A DNA stretch of 64,000 bases from CAKSQF01 sp963628435 (GTDB taxonomy: Bacteria; Bacillota; Clostridia; Oscillospirales; CAG-272): assembly GCA_963628435.1 (NCBI GenBank), contig CAVGEY010000005.1, forward strand, positions 1 through 64,000, in the 5' to 3' direction. The notes below the pieces were generated by a model that worked only from the letters and a program-made list of their open reading frames with translations, made no database searches and was not told the origin of the DNA. Below, in pieces: positions 24,153 to 32,891 of this stretch. Position 1 is the first letter of the stretch; each line of letters begins with the position of its first letter. Made by a program: the position numbers and the translations under genes.

Positions 24153-26780
24153 ATGAAAAAATCGGTAAAAACAATATCTGTTTTGCTTATTATATTAACT
24201 CTGCTCGCCATGTCGGCACCGTTGTCGTCTGCCACCGAAAGTGCGGATGACGCTTATCCCGAATATATGACATGGAGTCAGAGCGATTCAAGATGGGCGG
24301 ATGAGATCATAACCGAAAAAAGCATGAAAGAGAGCGGGAGTCTTGTCGTGGCGCTTGCCAAACTGCTCGTTCATTCGGGACAGCGGGATCCGTCGCTTTT
24401 TTCTCCGTCGATTTGCCTTGAAGAACTTAAATCCTGCGGAATTTATAACCAAAGCGACTCGATGTATATCGGTCTGCTCGATGTAGACTATTTTCCGACT
24501 TACGCCCCCGAACTCTCTCAGGTCGTGAACTCGGGAATTATGTCAAAATCATGGTCGGAGAGCGAGGCGGTCGAAAAAATTTCCGAATTTATAAATGACG
24601 GCTGTTATGTAATTGTCATGACCGAGACTTCCGACGGCAGCGCACACTGGCTCTGCATTGATAATGTTTCGGACGGCAAAATATATGTAATGGATAACGG
24701 CTGCGTCTGCGATCTTTATGAAAACGCCGATTACAGCGGAGTGCGGCGCTATTTGCTTGTAAAATATACGGGTGGGAAATCATATCCCGCGTATGAAAAC
24801 AAAACCGACGGTACGGAGCCGACATATAATCTTCCCGACAGAGCCGAGATATACAGCAGTCCGAGCGCATTGAGAGTAAGGCAGGAATACGGCCTTTCGG
24901 GCAAAACGCTCCGTTACCTCCCTCTTAATGAACAGATAACGATTGACAGCGCGGTAATTGCCGACGGCTATACCTGGGGACATCTTGCCGACGGCAGCGG
25001 CTGGTGCGCGATTTCAATATGCAAATATGTCGGCGGATCGCTTAATTTTATACTTTATGATGTCGGCTCAGCCGAATTTTCGGTAAACTATCAGGAAAAT
25101 CCGTACGGACAGAGCGTTGCGCTGACCGATGAAAAACCGACTCTCGAAGGATATGAGTTTGTCGGCTGGTCAAAGACCGAACTTTCGGCAAAGACCGATT
25201 ATCTGCCCGGCGACACCGTTTCGGCTGACGGCGATATTACTCTCTATCCCGTTTGGAAGAAATCGGAAACGGGCGGGAAAATAACGGTATTGCCCGAACG
25301 TGTCGAAAGCTATGTTACACCCGGCTCGCTCCGCGTGCGCAGTAAACCTTCGCTTTCTTCGGACAGTACAACGGTAAAATACTATTCGGAAGGAACGATT
25401 ATCACCGTCGATGAGGCGGTGTCGGCAGACGGCTATATTTGGGGACATCTTACCGATGACAGCGGCTGGTGCGCGATTTCGATATGTTCATATCTGTCCG
25501 GCTCGCTCTATTATATACAGTACGATGTCGGAAACGCCGAATTTTCACTGTCTTATCAGTCTAATCCCGCGGGGCAGAGCGTAACGATTACCGAGGAAAA
25601 ACCGCTGCTCGAAGGCAGAAAATTTCTCGGCTGGTCGACCGTAAAAGGCTCCGACAAGGCCGAATACAGTTCGGGGCAGACAGTCGATCTTGACGCGGAT
25701 TTGATTCTTTATCCCGCATGGGAGGGCGGATGCGCACATAACTATGATAAAACGGTTGTCGATCCGACCGAGGCATCATGCGGTTATACATTGAGCGTAT
25801 GCGGCGAATGCGGTAAAACCGTTTACGGCGATTATGTCGATTCGCTCGGAAAAGCCGAAATCAAAGACGGCAGTCTTTATGTTACCGAAATATTCGCCGG
25901 GAGCAATATCGGCAGTGCCGATGAACTGCAGATATCGGTTAACGGAAAATCGGTGTCGGTTGACGGTGATTTTGTGACGCTGAACGATAACGGCAGCACG
26001 ACCGAGATTATCGTGCGTCTTTTCGGCGTCGGTGCGGTATCGGGAGAAAACTGTAATATCGTTGTTGAAATCGGAGATTTCAGTCGGGAATTCGACTTTA
26101 CCGCCGATAAAAATCTTCTCGGATACAACAGTGCGTCGGCTGCCGTCTATAACGGTTACTGCTCAATAATACTATATACCGATTACGAATATAAAATAGG
26201 TACGGAGTTTACCGCCGTTACCGACGGCGGCGAAAGCCGTAAATTTACCCTGACCTATGCGTCGGGTAAAAAGAGAGTGCTGACCTGTACCGATTTCGGC
26301 TCGGATGTTTTAACTCTTACGCTGAGTCCGTCGAACTCCGAAATAAGCGGTGAATTTGCAATCTCGACAGCCGATGCCGAAAATAATGTGATAAAGCTCT
26401 CGTGTTCGGACAGTCAGGCGTTCCTGCCGTATTACCAGACAAAGTCAAATGATGCCGATGCCGCAAAAAAAGATCTCCGTTTCGTGTTTGTCGCGAATCG
26501 CGAAAAACTCGAGAATATCGGAAGCGCAAATGTGGAAATCACATTTTACAGCGGCGGAAATGCCGTTCGCTCGATCGGCGGAACGCTCGGAGGAACGGAC
26601 GGAGATTATAAACTGTTTACCGCGCTGACGGCGGCGGGAGATATTTATGCCGCCGAAGCCAACAGCGCACTGTTCGGACAGGAGATAATCGGTATTCCCG
26701 ACGGCGCATACGATAATTTTACCGTTAAAATAACCGACGGAACAAGCGGCGACACTCTTTTGAACGTTTCTCTTAAATAG
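24153..26780 (+). CDS. Large secreted surface protein with C39-like, SH3 and InlB-type domains
   Basis: An 875-residue exported protein. A signal peptide (1-28) is followed by a domain of the C39 papain-like type (about 38-205: YMTWSQSDSRWAD, then SAHWLCIDN with His165). At the place of the catalytic cysteine, SG-S-LVVAL has Ser63, so it may be a binding domain and not a protease. Then come an SH3 domain (233-293), an InlB-like repeat (300-368), a second SH3 (385-448), a second InlB-like repeat (455-523), a small Cys motif module with CGECGKTVYG (529-567), and 300 residues of beta-rich modules without recognised motifs. The start used is preceded by GGAAAGG; a frame start 20 codons earlier lacks one and would not give a signal peptide. 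Confidence 0.75.
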   Translation: MKKSVKTISVLLIILTLLAMSAPLSSATESADDAYPEYMTWSQSDSRWADEIITEKSMKESGSLVVALAKLLVHSGQRDPSLFSPSICLEELKSCGIYNQSDSMYIGLLDVDYFPTYAPELSQVVNSGIMSKSWSESEAVEKISEFINDGCYVIVMTETSDGSAHWLCIDNVSDGKIYVMDNGCVCDLYENADYSGVRRYLLVKYTGGKSYPAYENKTDGTEPTYNLPDRAEIYSSPSALRVRQEYGLSGKTLRYLPLNEQITIDSAVIADGYTWGHLADGSGWCAISICKYVGGSLNFILYDVGSAEFSVNYQENPYGQSVALTDEKPTLEGYEFVGWSKTELSAKTDYLPGDTVSADGDITLYPVWKKSETGGKITVLPERVESYVTPGSLRVRSKPSLSSDSTTVKYYSEGTIITVDEAVSADGYIWGHLTDDSGWCAISICSYLSGSLYYIQYDVGNAEFSLSYQSNPAGQSVTITEEKPLLEGRKFLGWSTVKGSDKAEYSSGQTVDLDADLILYPAWEGGCAHNYDKTVVDPTEASCGYTLSVCGECGKTVYGDYVDSLGKAEIKDGSLYVTEIFAGSNIGSADELQISVNGKSVSVDGDFVTLNDNGSTTEIIVRLFGVGAVSGENCNIVVEIGDFSREFDFTADKNLLGYNSASAAVYNGYCSIILYTDYEYKIGTEFTAVTDGGESRKFTLTYASGKKRVLTCTDFGSDVLTLTLSPSNSEISGEFAISTADAENNVIKLSCSDSQAFLPYYQTKSNDADAAKKDLRFVFVANREKLENIGSANVEITFYSGGNAVRSIGGTLGGTDGDYKLFTALTAAGDIYAAEANSALFGQEIIGIPDGAYDNFTVKITDGTSGDTLLNVSLK

Positions 26781-26842
26781 AAACGGGAATCCGTAACCCG
26801 TAAACATGTAAATAAATCGAATCAGGAGGAATTTGCAGCAAT

Positions 26843-27859
26843 ATGAAAATCATTCATACGGCCGATTTGCATCTCGACAGCGCGATAAAAGGTCTGTCCG
26901 AGCAAAAATCGAAAGAAAGAAGACGCGAAATACTAAAAACCTTCGGTAGGATAATCGATACGGCAAAAAGCGTGAACGCGGATGCCGTGCTGATTGCGGG
27001 GGACTTGTTCGATAAAGAGCGTGTAACGCGGGATACGGGCGAATATGTTGTCTCGCATATCGAAAAAGCCGCTCCGATAAAATTCTATTATCTGAGGGGC
27101 AATCACGATGAATGTACGCCGTTTGACGAAAACGACATCCCGTCAAATCTCACGATTATGGGTGACGGCTGTGACTGTGTGCCTCTTTCCGATAATATTT
27201 CGCTTTATGCGTTTGACGGCGCCGAAAAATTCGATACGGCCGAGTTTGACCGAAGCAAAAAAAATATCGTTATGTATCACGGCGAAATCGTGCCGATTGT
27301 CGGTAAACTCGCGGGAAAATATATAGATTATCTCGCACTCGGACATTATCATAAGCATGATGAGGGAAAAATCGATAATCGCGGTATATGGCTCTATCCC
27401 GGCTGTCCGAACGGCAGGGGATATGACGAGTGCGGTGAAAAAGGCGTTGAAATCATAGAAACAGACGGCACGGCGCTGAAACATTCTTTCGAAGCGACAG
27501 CCGACAGAATTTATCATGAAATCGAAATCGAAACGAGCCGATTCGAAAAAACGGCAGACCTTGCCGATTCGGTAAGTGAAAAAACAAAAAATATTAAAGA
27601 CGGCGATCTCGTAAAAATCGTCCTTACCGGAAGCAAAAAAGAAAACATAAGACACGATTCGGCCGATGTAACCGAAAAACTCGACAGATTTTTCGGGCAT
27701 AAGATTGTCGATAATACCGAAATCGCAACCGATAATTTGGGCGGCAGTCTGTCGCTTGCGGGTAAATTTGCCGAGCTTGTCGAGGGCGATTCCTCTCTGA
27801 CAGACGGTATGAAGCGGCTTGTCCTGCAGTGCGGTCTCGATGCGCTGAAAAACGGATGA
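26843..27859 (+). CDS. SbcD/YhaO-like DNA-processing metallophosphoesterase
   Basis: A 338-residue calcineurin-like nuclease subunit with the motifs in the expected order: HTADLHLDS (residues 5-13), AGDLFD, LRGNHDE, MYHGEI and LGHYHKH. The C-terminal 100 residues are helical and beta-rich, as in the capping domain of SbcD/Mre11. It precedes the gene for a YhaN-like ATPase by 81 nt, the same order as yhaO-yhaN in Bacillus, so the two should form one nuclease/ATPase complex acting on DNA ends. The polar surface-protein gene upstream lies 62 nt away, and no terminator is evident in between. Confidence 0.87.
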   Translation: MKIIHTADLHLDSAIKGLSEQKSKERRREILKTFGRIIDTAKSVNADAVLIAGDLFDKERVTRDTGEYVVSHIEKAAPIKFYYLRGNHDECTPFDENDIPSNLTIMGDGCDCVPLSDNISLYAFDGAEKFDTAEFDRSKKNIVMYHGEIVPIVGKLAGKYIDYLALGHYHKHDEGKIDNRGIWLYPGCPNGRGYDECGEKGVEIIETDGTALKHSFEATADRIYHEIEIETSRFEKTADLADSVSEKTKNIKDGDLVKIVLTGSKKENIRHDSADVTEKLDRFFGHKIVDNTEIATDNLGGSLSLAGKFAELVEGDSSLTDGMKRLVLQCGLDALKNG

Positions 27860-27940
27860 TGTTCGTAAGCGGATAAAAGCAAAGCCTTGATTTCGACAGC
27901 CGAAAACGGCAAATAATTCAAAAGAAAGGTATAGTCAAAG

Positions 27941-30244
27941 ATGAGAATTATATCCTGCAATATCACCGGATTCGGAAAACTCGTAAATTACAAAAAAGAA
28001 TTTGACCTGAATTTCAATTCGGAATGTCTTGAAAACGAGGGCGGAAAATCGACTTTCGCCGCCTTCGTCAAAGCCATGTTCTACGGCATGGAAAAGGCCG
28101 AAAAAGATAAATACAGGCCGTGGTCTCAGGCAAAGTTCGGCGGGCAGATAGAATATGAGGACGATGGCGGTATACGGCACAGACTTGAAAGAGAGTTCAA
28201 ATCGAACAATAAAGGCGATAAAATCAGTCTTATAAAACTGCCGTCACTTGAAAAGGAAACAGTTTCCGCATCTGTCGGCGAAGAACTTTTCGGAGTTGAT
28301 GAGAGCAGCTTCGAGCGCACGCTTTTGCTCGCGGGAACTCCTTATGTCGGCGTAAAAAGCGATAAGGAAAAGGATAAGGTAATCGGCCGTCTCGGCATGG
28401 TTCTCGGCAATGTCAACGATGCGGAGAAACTCGGAAAAGCACTGGAAGTTCTCGAGGGTAAAAGAATAACGCTGCTACACAAAAACAACAAAGGCGGTAA
28501 AATATACGGCTTGAAAAACGACCGGGACGAGTTTGAGCGTGAACTCGGAAATCTTGAACAAAGCCAGAGCAGAATGTCCTGTATTGAAACCGAAATCAAA
28601 AATAATGCCGAAGAAATCGAAAATATGAAAAATAAGCGTGATGCGCTGACAAAAGAGCTGCAAAATGCAACCGCATCAGCCGAAAAAGCGAAAAACAGAG
28701 AGGCATACGAAAAGGCAAAAGCCGAATATGAAAAAGCTCAAAACGACCTTGAGAATGCGAAAAAACCGTTTCCGAAAGATTCCCCGACCGATGACGAAAT
28801 TGCCGAGATGCGTGCGTTGACCTTCAAAATCAATAATAGTATCGAAGATGAAAGAAAAAATAAATTTGCCGCGGATAAATCGGAGCGGCTTCGTACTCTT
28901 GGGCAAAGTATTGTTTCGGATGAGCTGATTAAGGAACTTAAAGACAAACGGATAACTGCCGAATCTCTCAGGATGTCTTGTAAAAGAGACGAATCTGATT
29001 CCGAATTTTTAAGCCTCAAAGCAATGTTTGAAGGTAAATCCGCCGATGAATGCCGCAAGCCGAATAAACTTCCGATTATCGCGGCGGCAGTCGGTATCGC
29101 AGCCGCAATTATCGCCGTTATTATGCTGCTGATAAAACTCGTTCCCGCAGCTGTCGTCTGCTTTGTAACTGCGGCGGCCGCCGTCGTTCTTGCCGTTTTG
29201 CTTTATAAAAAGGCAAAGACGGATAACGCAAATGTCGATGCCGCTTATAAAGATTATCTGAAAAAACTTGACACGATAAATAAAACAAAGTCTGATTTCG
29301 GCGAAATCGAGAAGAAAAATGCCGATTTGCTCGCCGAAAAAGGATGGAGCTCGATTGAAGAAGCCGAAAATGCTGCCGGCGAATACAAACGCCTTGCCGA
29401 AGAGAAAACGAACTCGGAAAAGAAAACGGCGGAAATCGCAGCCGAAAGGGAAGAACTTGTCCGCAGACTCGAAAATCTGCTCGAGGCCTGCCCGAATGTC
29501 GGCGGAAGTTATGATGAAAGAGTTAAAACCGTTGAAAAATACACGGGAAATCTCGAAACATCAAAGCTGAACGCCGAAAACGCACGGAATAATTTTGAAA
29601 GAGCAAAAGAACGTACACCCGATTTTTCGGAAAATATCGAAACATTTGAAAAACCCGAAGAAATCAACAGAAAGATTAACAACTGCAACTCTGAAATCGA
29701 CAGGTTGACTGCGAAAGAATCGGATCTTCAAAGAGATAAAAAAGATATCGAAAAGGACCGCGACAGGATTATCGAGCTTCGGGAGCGAATCGACGGCTTA
29801 AACGAAGATATCACCGATGCCAAGCTGCAGCTTGATGCAATCTTTAAGGCAGCCGAGATGCTCAATCGTGCCGATGAAGAACTCAAAACCGCGTATCTGC
29901 CGATAATGCAGCAGTCGTTCGAAAAATATTACCGCGAATTTGCGCAAAATTCGGGACGCGACTTCACGATTGATCCGAAGCTGAACGTGCATGTGAACGA
30001 TAACGGTGGGACCAGAGAAATGACCGAATACAGCAGCGGAAGACGCGATATAGTCGAGCTTTGCGTACGGCTGTCGCTGATTGACGCATTTTTCGACGGT
30101 AAGCAGACCTTCGTTCTGCTGGATGATCCGTTTGTCAATCTCGATGATGTCAATATCAAGTTCGCGATCGAAACGCTGAAAAAAATGACCGAAAACAGAC
30201 AGATAATATATCTTACCTGCAGCAAATCGAGAATGCCCGATTAA
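27941..30244 (+). CDS. YhaN/SbcC-like coiled-coil ATPase with two membrane segments
   Basis: A 767-residue SMC-like ATPase. The N-terminal head has GFGKLVN and a P-loop LENEGGKST (30-38), followed by FVKAMFYGM typical of YhaN; long coiled coils (about 195-350 and 430-650) flank two adjacent transmembrane helices (377-398 and 400-422); the C-terminal head has a signature-like YSSGRRDIVELCVRLSLIDA and Walker B in FVLLDDPFVNLDD (from 723). The usual YhaN P-loop reads GPNEAGKST; here the first glycine position is leucine, which is unusual. The protein is shorter than the roughly 960-residue Bacillus YhaN. Membrane-tethered DNA-end processing with the upstream nuclease is inferred. Confidence 0.83.
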   Translation: MRIISCNITGFGKLVNYKKEFDLNFNSECLENEGGKSTFAAFVKAMFYGMEKAEKDKYRPWSQAKFGGQIEYEDDGGIRHRLEREFKSNNKGDKISLIKLPSLEKETVSASVGEELFGVDESSFERTLLLAGTPYVGVKSDKEKDKVIGRLGMVLGNVNDAEKLGKALEVLEGKRITLLHKNNKGGKIYGLKNDRDEFERELGNLEQSQSRMSCIETEIKNNAEEIENMKNKRDALTKELQNATASAEKAKNREAYEKAKAEYEKAQNDLENAKKPFPKDSPTDDEIAEMRALTFKINNSIEDERKNKFAADKSERLRTLGQSIVSDELIKELKDKRITAESLRMSCKRDESDSEFLSLKAMFEGKSADECRKPNKLPIIAAAVGIAAAIIAVIMLLIKLVPAAVVCFVTAAAAVVLAVLLYKKAKTDNANVDAAYKDYLKKLDTINKTKSDFGEIEKKNADLLAEKGWSSIEEAENAAGEYKRLAEEKTNSEKKTAEIAAEREELVRRLENLLEACPNVGGSYDERVKTVEKYTGNLETSKLNAENARNNFERAKERTPDFSENIETFEKPEEINRKINNCNSEIDRLTAKESDLQRDKKDIEKDRDRIIELRERIDGLNEDITDAKLQLDAIFKAAEMLNRADEELKTAYLPIMQQSFEKYYREFAQNSGRDFTIDPKLNVHVNDNGGTREMTEYSSGRRDIVELCVRLSLIDAFFDGKQTFVLLDDPFVNLDDVNIKFAIETLKKMTENRQIIYLTCSKSRMPD

Positions 30245-30279
30245 CACGGGGTAAGAGCAAAACAAACAAAATAAATATA

Positions 30280-30311
30280 AAAGATGCAAAGCATTTTCGC
30301 TTTGCATCTTT
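30280..30311 (+). terminator. Hairpin after the YhaN-like gene
   Basis: A perfect 13-bp stem with a 6-nt loop; the 3' arm ends in TTT and is followed by an A/T-rich stretch. Probable terminator. Confidence 0.75.
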
Positions 30312-30329
30312 ATATATTCACATTCGGTC

Positions 30330-30358
30330 TTGACAACAAGGTCGGTTTGTGCTACAAT
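30330..30358 (+). promoter_or_regulatory. Promoter of the riboswitch-controlled transporter
   Basis: TTGACA-17-TACAAT; transcript start expected near 30365, about 20 nt before the aptamer. Confidence 0.8.
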
Positions 30359-30384
30359 ATGCCGCGGATAAAATCCTCATAATC

Positions 30385-30444
30385 GGACAGTTCGAAACCA
30401 TCCTGTCCTAAAATAAAACTATGGGCTTGCCGGAAGGCTTTTTT
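30385..30444 (+). ncRNA. PreQ1-I riboswitch with expression platform
   Basis: Stem P1 is GGACAG (30385-30390) with CTGTCC (30403-30408). The loop starts with TTC and contains ACCAT; an A-rich tail (TAAAATAAAACT) follows P1, and ATGG (30421-30424) can pair with CCAT (30398-30401) to form the H-type pseudoknot that defines preQ1-I aptamers. Downstream there is a short stem (GGCTT with AAGGC) and six T residues ending at 30444, a plausible terminator. The gene controlled is a YhhQ-type queuosine-precursor transporter, which independently supports the call. Confidence 0.85.
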
Positions 30445-30466
30445 GTTTGCCCGGAAAAGGTAAAAT

Positions 30467-31171
30467 ATGATAAATGAATTGCTGCTTGTCGCCTCACTGA
30501 TTTTTATTTTCGGATCGGTGGTAATCTCTTACTGCCTGTTCGGAAAAGCGGGACTTTTCGGTATGACCGTAATATCAACCGTGCTTGCCAATATCGAAGT
30601 GCTTGTTTTGATAAACGCTTTCGGAATGGAGCAGACACTCGGCAATGTCTTTTTTGCCGCCACATTTTTGATAACCGATATTCTGAGCGAAAACGAAAGC
30701 AAAAAAGAGGCAGACCGTGCCGTAATGATAGGAATCTTCACGGCAATCTTTACACTTATAGCTACCGGCTTCTGGTTCTGGTTTCAGCCGTCGGAAAACG
30801 ATTATATCTCGCCCGCACTCAGAACCGTCTTTTCGAATACCCCCCGTATGATGCTGTCAAGTCTTGCCGTGTATGCGCTTACACAGCGTTTTGATGTCTG
30901 GCTTTATCATAAGTGGTGGGATTTTACGACGAAGAAATGCGGCGACAGTCGTAAATTCCTCTGGGTAAGAAATAACGCTGCAACACTTGCATCACAGCTT
31001 CTCAATACGGTACTCTTCAATGTTCTCGCGTTCGCGGGAACGTATGATGTTAAGACTCTTGTATCGATTATAGTTTCAAGTTACGTGATATTTGTTTTCA
31101 CATCGCTTCTCGACACCCCCGCTGTTTATATCGCACGTAAATTAAAAGAAAAGGGGCATGTAGCCGCCTGA
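30467..31171 (+). CDS. Queuosine-precursor transporter, YhhQ family
   Basis: A 234-residue membrane protein with six to seven hydrophobic segments. The family (formerly DUF165/Vut_1) is recognised from the ATFLITDILSE block, the long polar loop with RFDVWLYHKWW, and the last helices with TPAVYIARKLKEKG. Members import preQ0/preQ1 or queuine for tRNA modification. The preQ1-I riboswitch in its leader agrees fully. AAAAGG lies 7 nt upstream of the ATG. No other queuosine genes are in the window, so the cell may rely on uptake of precursor, or make it elsewhere. Confidence 0.9.
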   Translation: MINELLLVASLIFIFGSVVISYCLFGKAGLFGMTVISTVLANIEVLVLINAFGMEQTLGNVFFAATFLITDILSENESKKEADRAVMIGIFTAIFTLIATGFWFWFQPSENDYISPALRTVFSNTPRMMLSSLAVYALTQRFDVWLYHKWWDFTTKKCGDSRKFLWVRNNAATLASQLLNTVLFNVLAFAGTYDVKTLVSIIVSSYVIFVFTSLLDTPAVYIARKLKEKGHVAA

Positions 31172-31220
31172 CGTGAAAACCGAATCGACTGAAATTATTT
31201 TTCGAATTAGCCGTAAATAC

Positions 31221-31249
31221 TTGTAAAAATCGCAAATATGTGCTAAAAT
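31221..31249 (+). promoter_or_regulatory. Promoter of ackA
   Basis: TTGTAA-17-TAAAAT, about 80 nt upstream of the start codon. Confidence 0.65.
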
Positions 31250-31332
31250 CAATGTCGAAAATGAAAGGCGGAGCGGTTTTGAACTTTTTCGCCGAATAAA
31301 CAATATTTATTTATTTTTAAGGAGATAACCAA

Positions 31333-32574
31333 ATGAAAATCCTCGTTATCAATGCGGGAAGTTCTTCGCTCAAATACCAGCTTTTCGATATGCCGAATGA
31401 AAAAGTTCTTGCAAAAGGCATGGCAGACTGCATAGGTATGGATGCCGCAGGCCTTGCAAAGGTCGGCAAACCCAATTTCAAACATACTCTTCCGGGACAC
31501 GATTCTTATACCGAAACAATGCCTTTCGCAAATCACGCCGACGCAATCCGTAAGGTTGTCGACTGTCTCGTCGATAAAAAGCTGGGCGTTCTTTCCTCAA
31601 TGAGTGAAATCGATGCCGTCGGACACAGAGTCCTTCACGGCGGTGAAAAGTTCACAAAATCGGTGCTTGTAGACGGAATGGACGGAGAGGTCGTAAAGGC
31701 GATAGTCGCATGTATTCCGCTCGGCCCGCTTCACAATCCTCATAACCTTACAGGTATCCGCGCCTGCGCCGAGATTATGGGTGAAAACATCCCTCAGGTA
31801 GCTGTTTTCGATACCGCATTCCATCAGACAATGCCCGATTACGCGTATACATACGCAATTCCGCATGAATATGCAGAGAAGTACGGCATCCGCCGCTACG
31901 GCTTCCACGGTACATCGCACCGTTATATCACACTTAAGGCCGCCGAGATGCTCGGCAAAAAGCCCGAAGAAATAAATCTCGTTACCTGTCATCTCGGAAA
32001 CGGATCTTCCATCAGCGCAATAAAGAACGGTAAGTGCTTCGATACCACAATGGGACTTACTCCTCTTGAAGGAATAATGATGGGAACACGCTGCGGCTCA
32101 ATCGATCCCGCAATCGTACCGCTTCTTATGAAAAACGAAAATCTCACCGCCGATGAAATCGATACGGTTATGAATAAGAAATCGGGAATACTCGGTGTTA
32201 CCGGAATCACATCGGATAACCGCTGGATAGAACAGCACGCCAAAGAGGGCGATCCCAAAGCAGTGCTTGTTGAAAATATGCTTTGCCATCAGCTTACCAA
32301 GTATATCGGCGGATTTGCGGCCGCAATGGGCGGACTTGATGTTATCGCGTTCGCAGGCGGAATAGGAGAGAACAATCCCCAGTACCGCAGCCGTGTTGCC
32401 GAAAAGCTCGCATTTATGGGCGTAAAAATCGATGAGACTAAGAACCTTGCCGCAGTTCACGGCGGAGAAGGCGACATTTCGGCCGATGATGCAAAAGTTA
32501 AGATGCTCGTAGTTGCAACCGATGAGGAGCTCATGATTGCAAAAGATACATTCTCGATTGTAAGCAACCGCTGA
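31333..32574 (+). CDS. ackA: Acetate kinase
   Basis: A 413-residue ATP:acetate phosphotransferase, making ATP from acetyl phosphate in fermentation. The two signatures are present: VINAGSSSLKYQLF at the N-terminus and GFHGTSHRYIT in the middle; VFDTAFHQTMP, CHLGNGSSI, GTRCGSIDPA and FAGGIGENN also match. Length and sequence are entirely ordinary for the family. AAGGAG lies 8 nt upstream. It is a single-gene unit; phosphotransacetylase, its usual partner, is not in this window. Confidence 0.98.
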   Translation: MKILVINAGSSSLKYQLFDMPNEKVLAKGMADCIGMDAAGLAKVGKPNFKHTLPGHDSYTETMPFANHADAIRKVVDCLVDKKLGVLSSMSEIDAVGHRVLHGGEKFTKSVLVDGMDGEVVKAIVACIPLGPLHNPHNLTGIRACAEIMGENIPQVAVFDTAFHQTMPDYAYTYAIPHEYAEKYGIRRYGFHGTSHRYITLKAAEMLGKKPEEINLVTCHLGNGSSISAIKNGKCFDTTMGLTPLEGIMMGTRCGSIDPAIVPLLMKNENLTADEIDTVMNKKSGILGVTGITSDNRWIEQHAKEGDPKAVLVENMLCHQLTKYIGGFAAAMGGLDVIAFAGGIGENNPQYRSRVAEKLAFMGVKIDETKNLAAVHGGEGDISADDAKVKMLVVATDEELMIAKDTFSIVSNR

Positions 32575-32590
32575 ACCGGTTATAGTCTGG

Positions 32591-32621
32591 GACCGCATCG
32601 GAATTTTATTCGGATGCGGTC
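32591..32621 (+). terminator. Terminator of ackA
   Basis: A 9-bp stem (32591-32599, 32613-32621) followed by CTTGACTTTT. Moderately strong. Confidence 0.7.
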
Positions 32622-32672
32622 TTGACTTTTGTAAGCATAAATACATTTGTGCAATTATTTACATTTATCTGC

Positions 32673-32701
32673 TTGCAATTTGAGGCTTTACAAGATATAA
32701 T
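32673..32701 (+). promoter_or_regulatory. Promoter of the membrane protein / phosphodiester glycosidase operon
   Basis: TTGCAA-17-TATAAT; transcript start expected near 32708, which gives a 184-nt leader. Confidence 0.78.
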
Positions 32702-32708
32702 CAAAGAC

Positions 32709-32879
32709 AGATGGGAAAATGTTTTTTATTTTCCGTCACAAAATGTTTTTTTGCCCGTCTTTATACATAACAGATAATTTGCGGCGATATTTTGTAATCC
32801 GCAATCGTTCGTTTGGAATTTCGGATGAAATACGGATGCCGCAGCTTTAAGAAAGGGGAGCTTTTGCATACGCAAAAGC
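32709..32879 (+). promoter_or_regulatory. Structured 5' leader with three hairpins
   Basis: Directly at the expected transcript start, AGATGGG (32709-32715) pairs with CCCGTCT (32754-32760), enclosing two copies of AAAATGTTTTTT. A second stem is TTGCGG-14-CCGCAA (32779-32804). A third, GCTTTTGC-4-GCAAAAGC (32860-32879), is a perfect 8-bp hairpin that sits between the ribosome site AAAGGGGAG (32852-32860) and the start codon at 32892. I do not recognise a known riboswitch class here. It fills most of the 317-nt gap between ackA and the next gene. Confidence 0.55.
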
Positions 32880-32891
32880 CGTGGTCATAAT

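Noticed and set aside
26843..30244. Dedicated phage-defence operon
   Set aside because: The pair resembles housekeeping YhaO-YhaN; no other defence genes or mobile elements are nearby. Kept only as a test in the findings.
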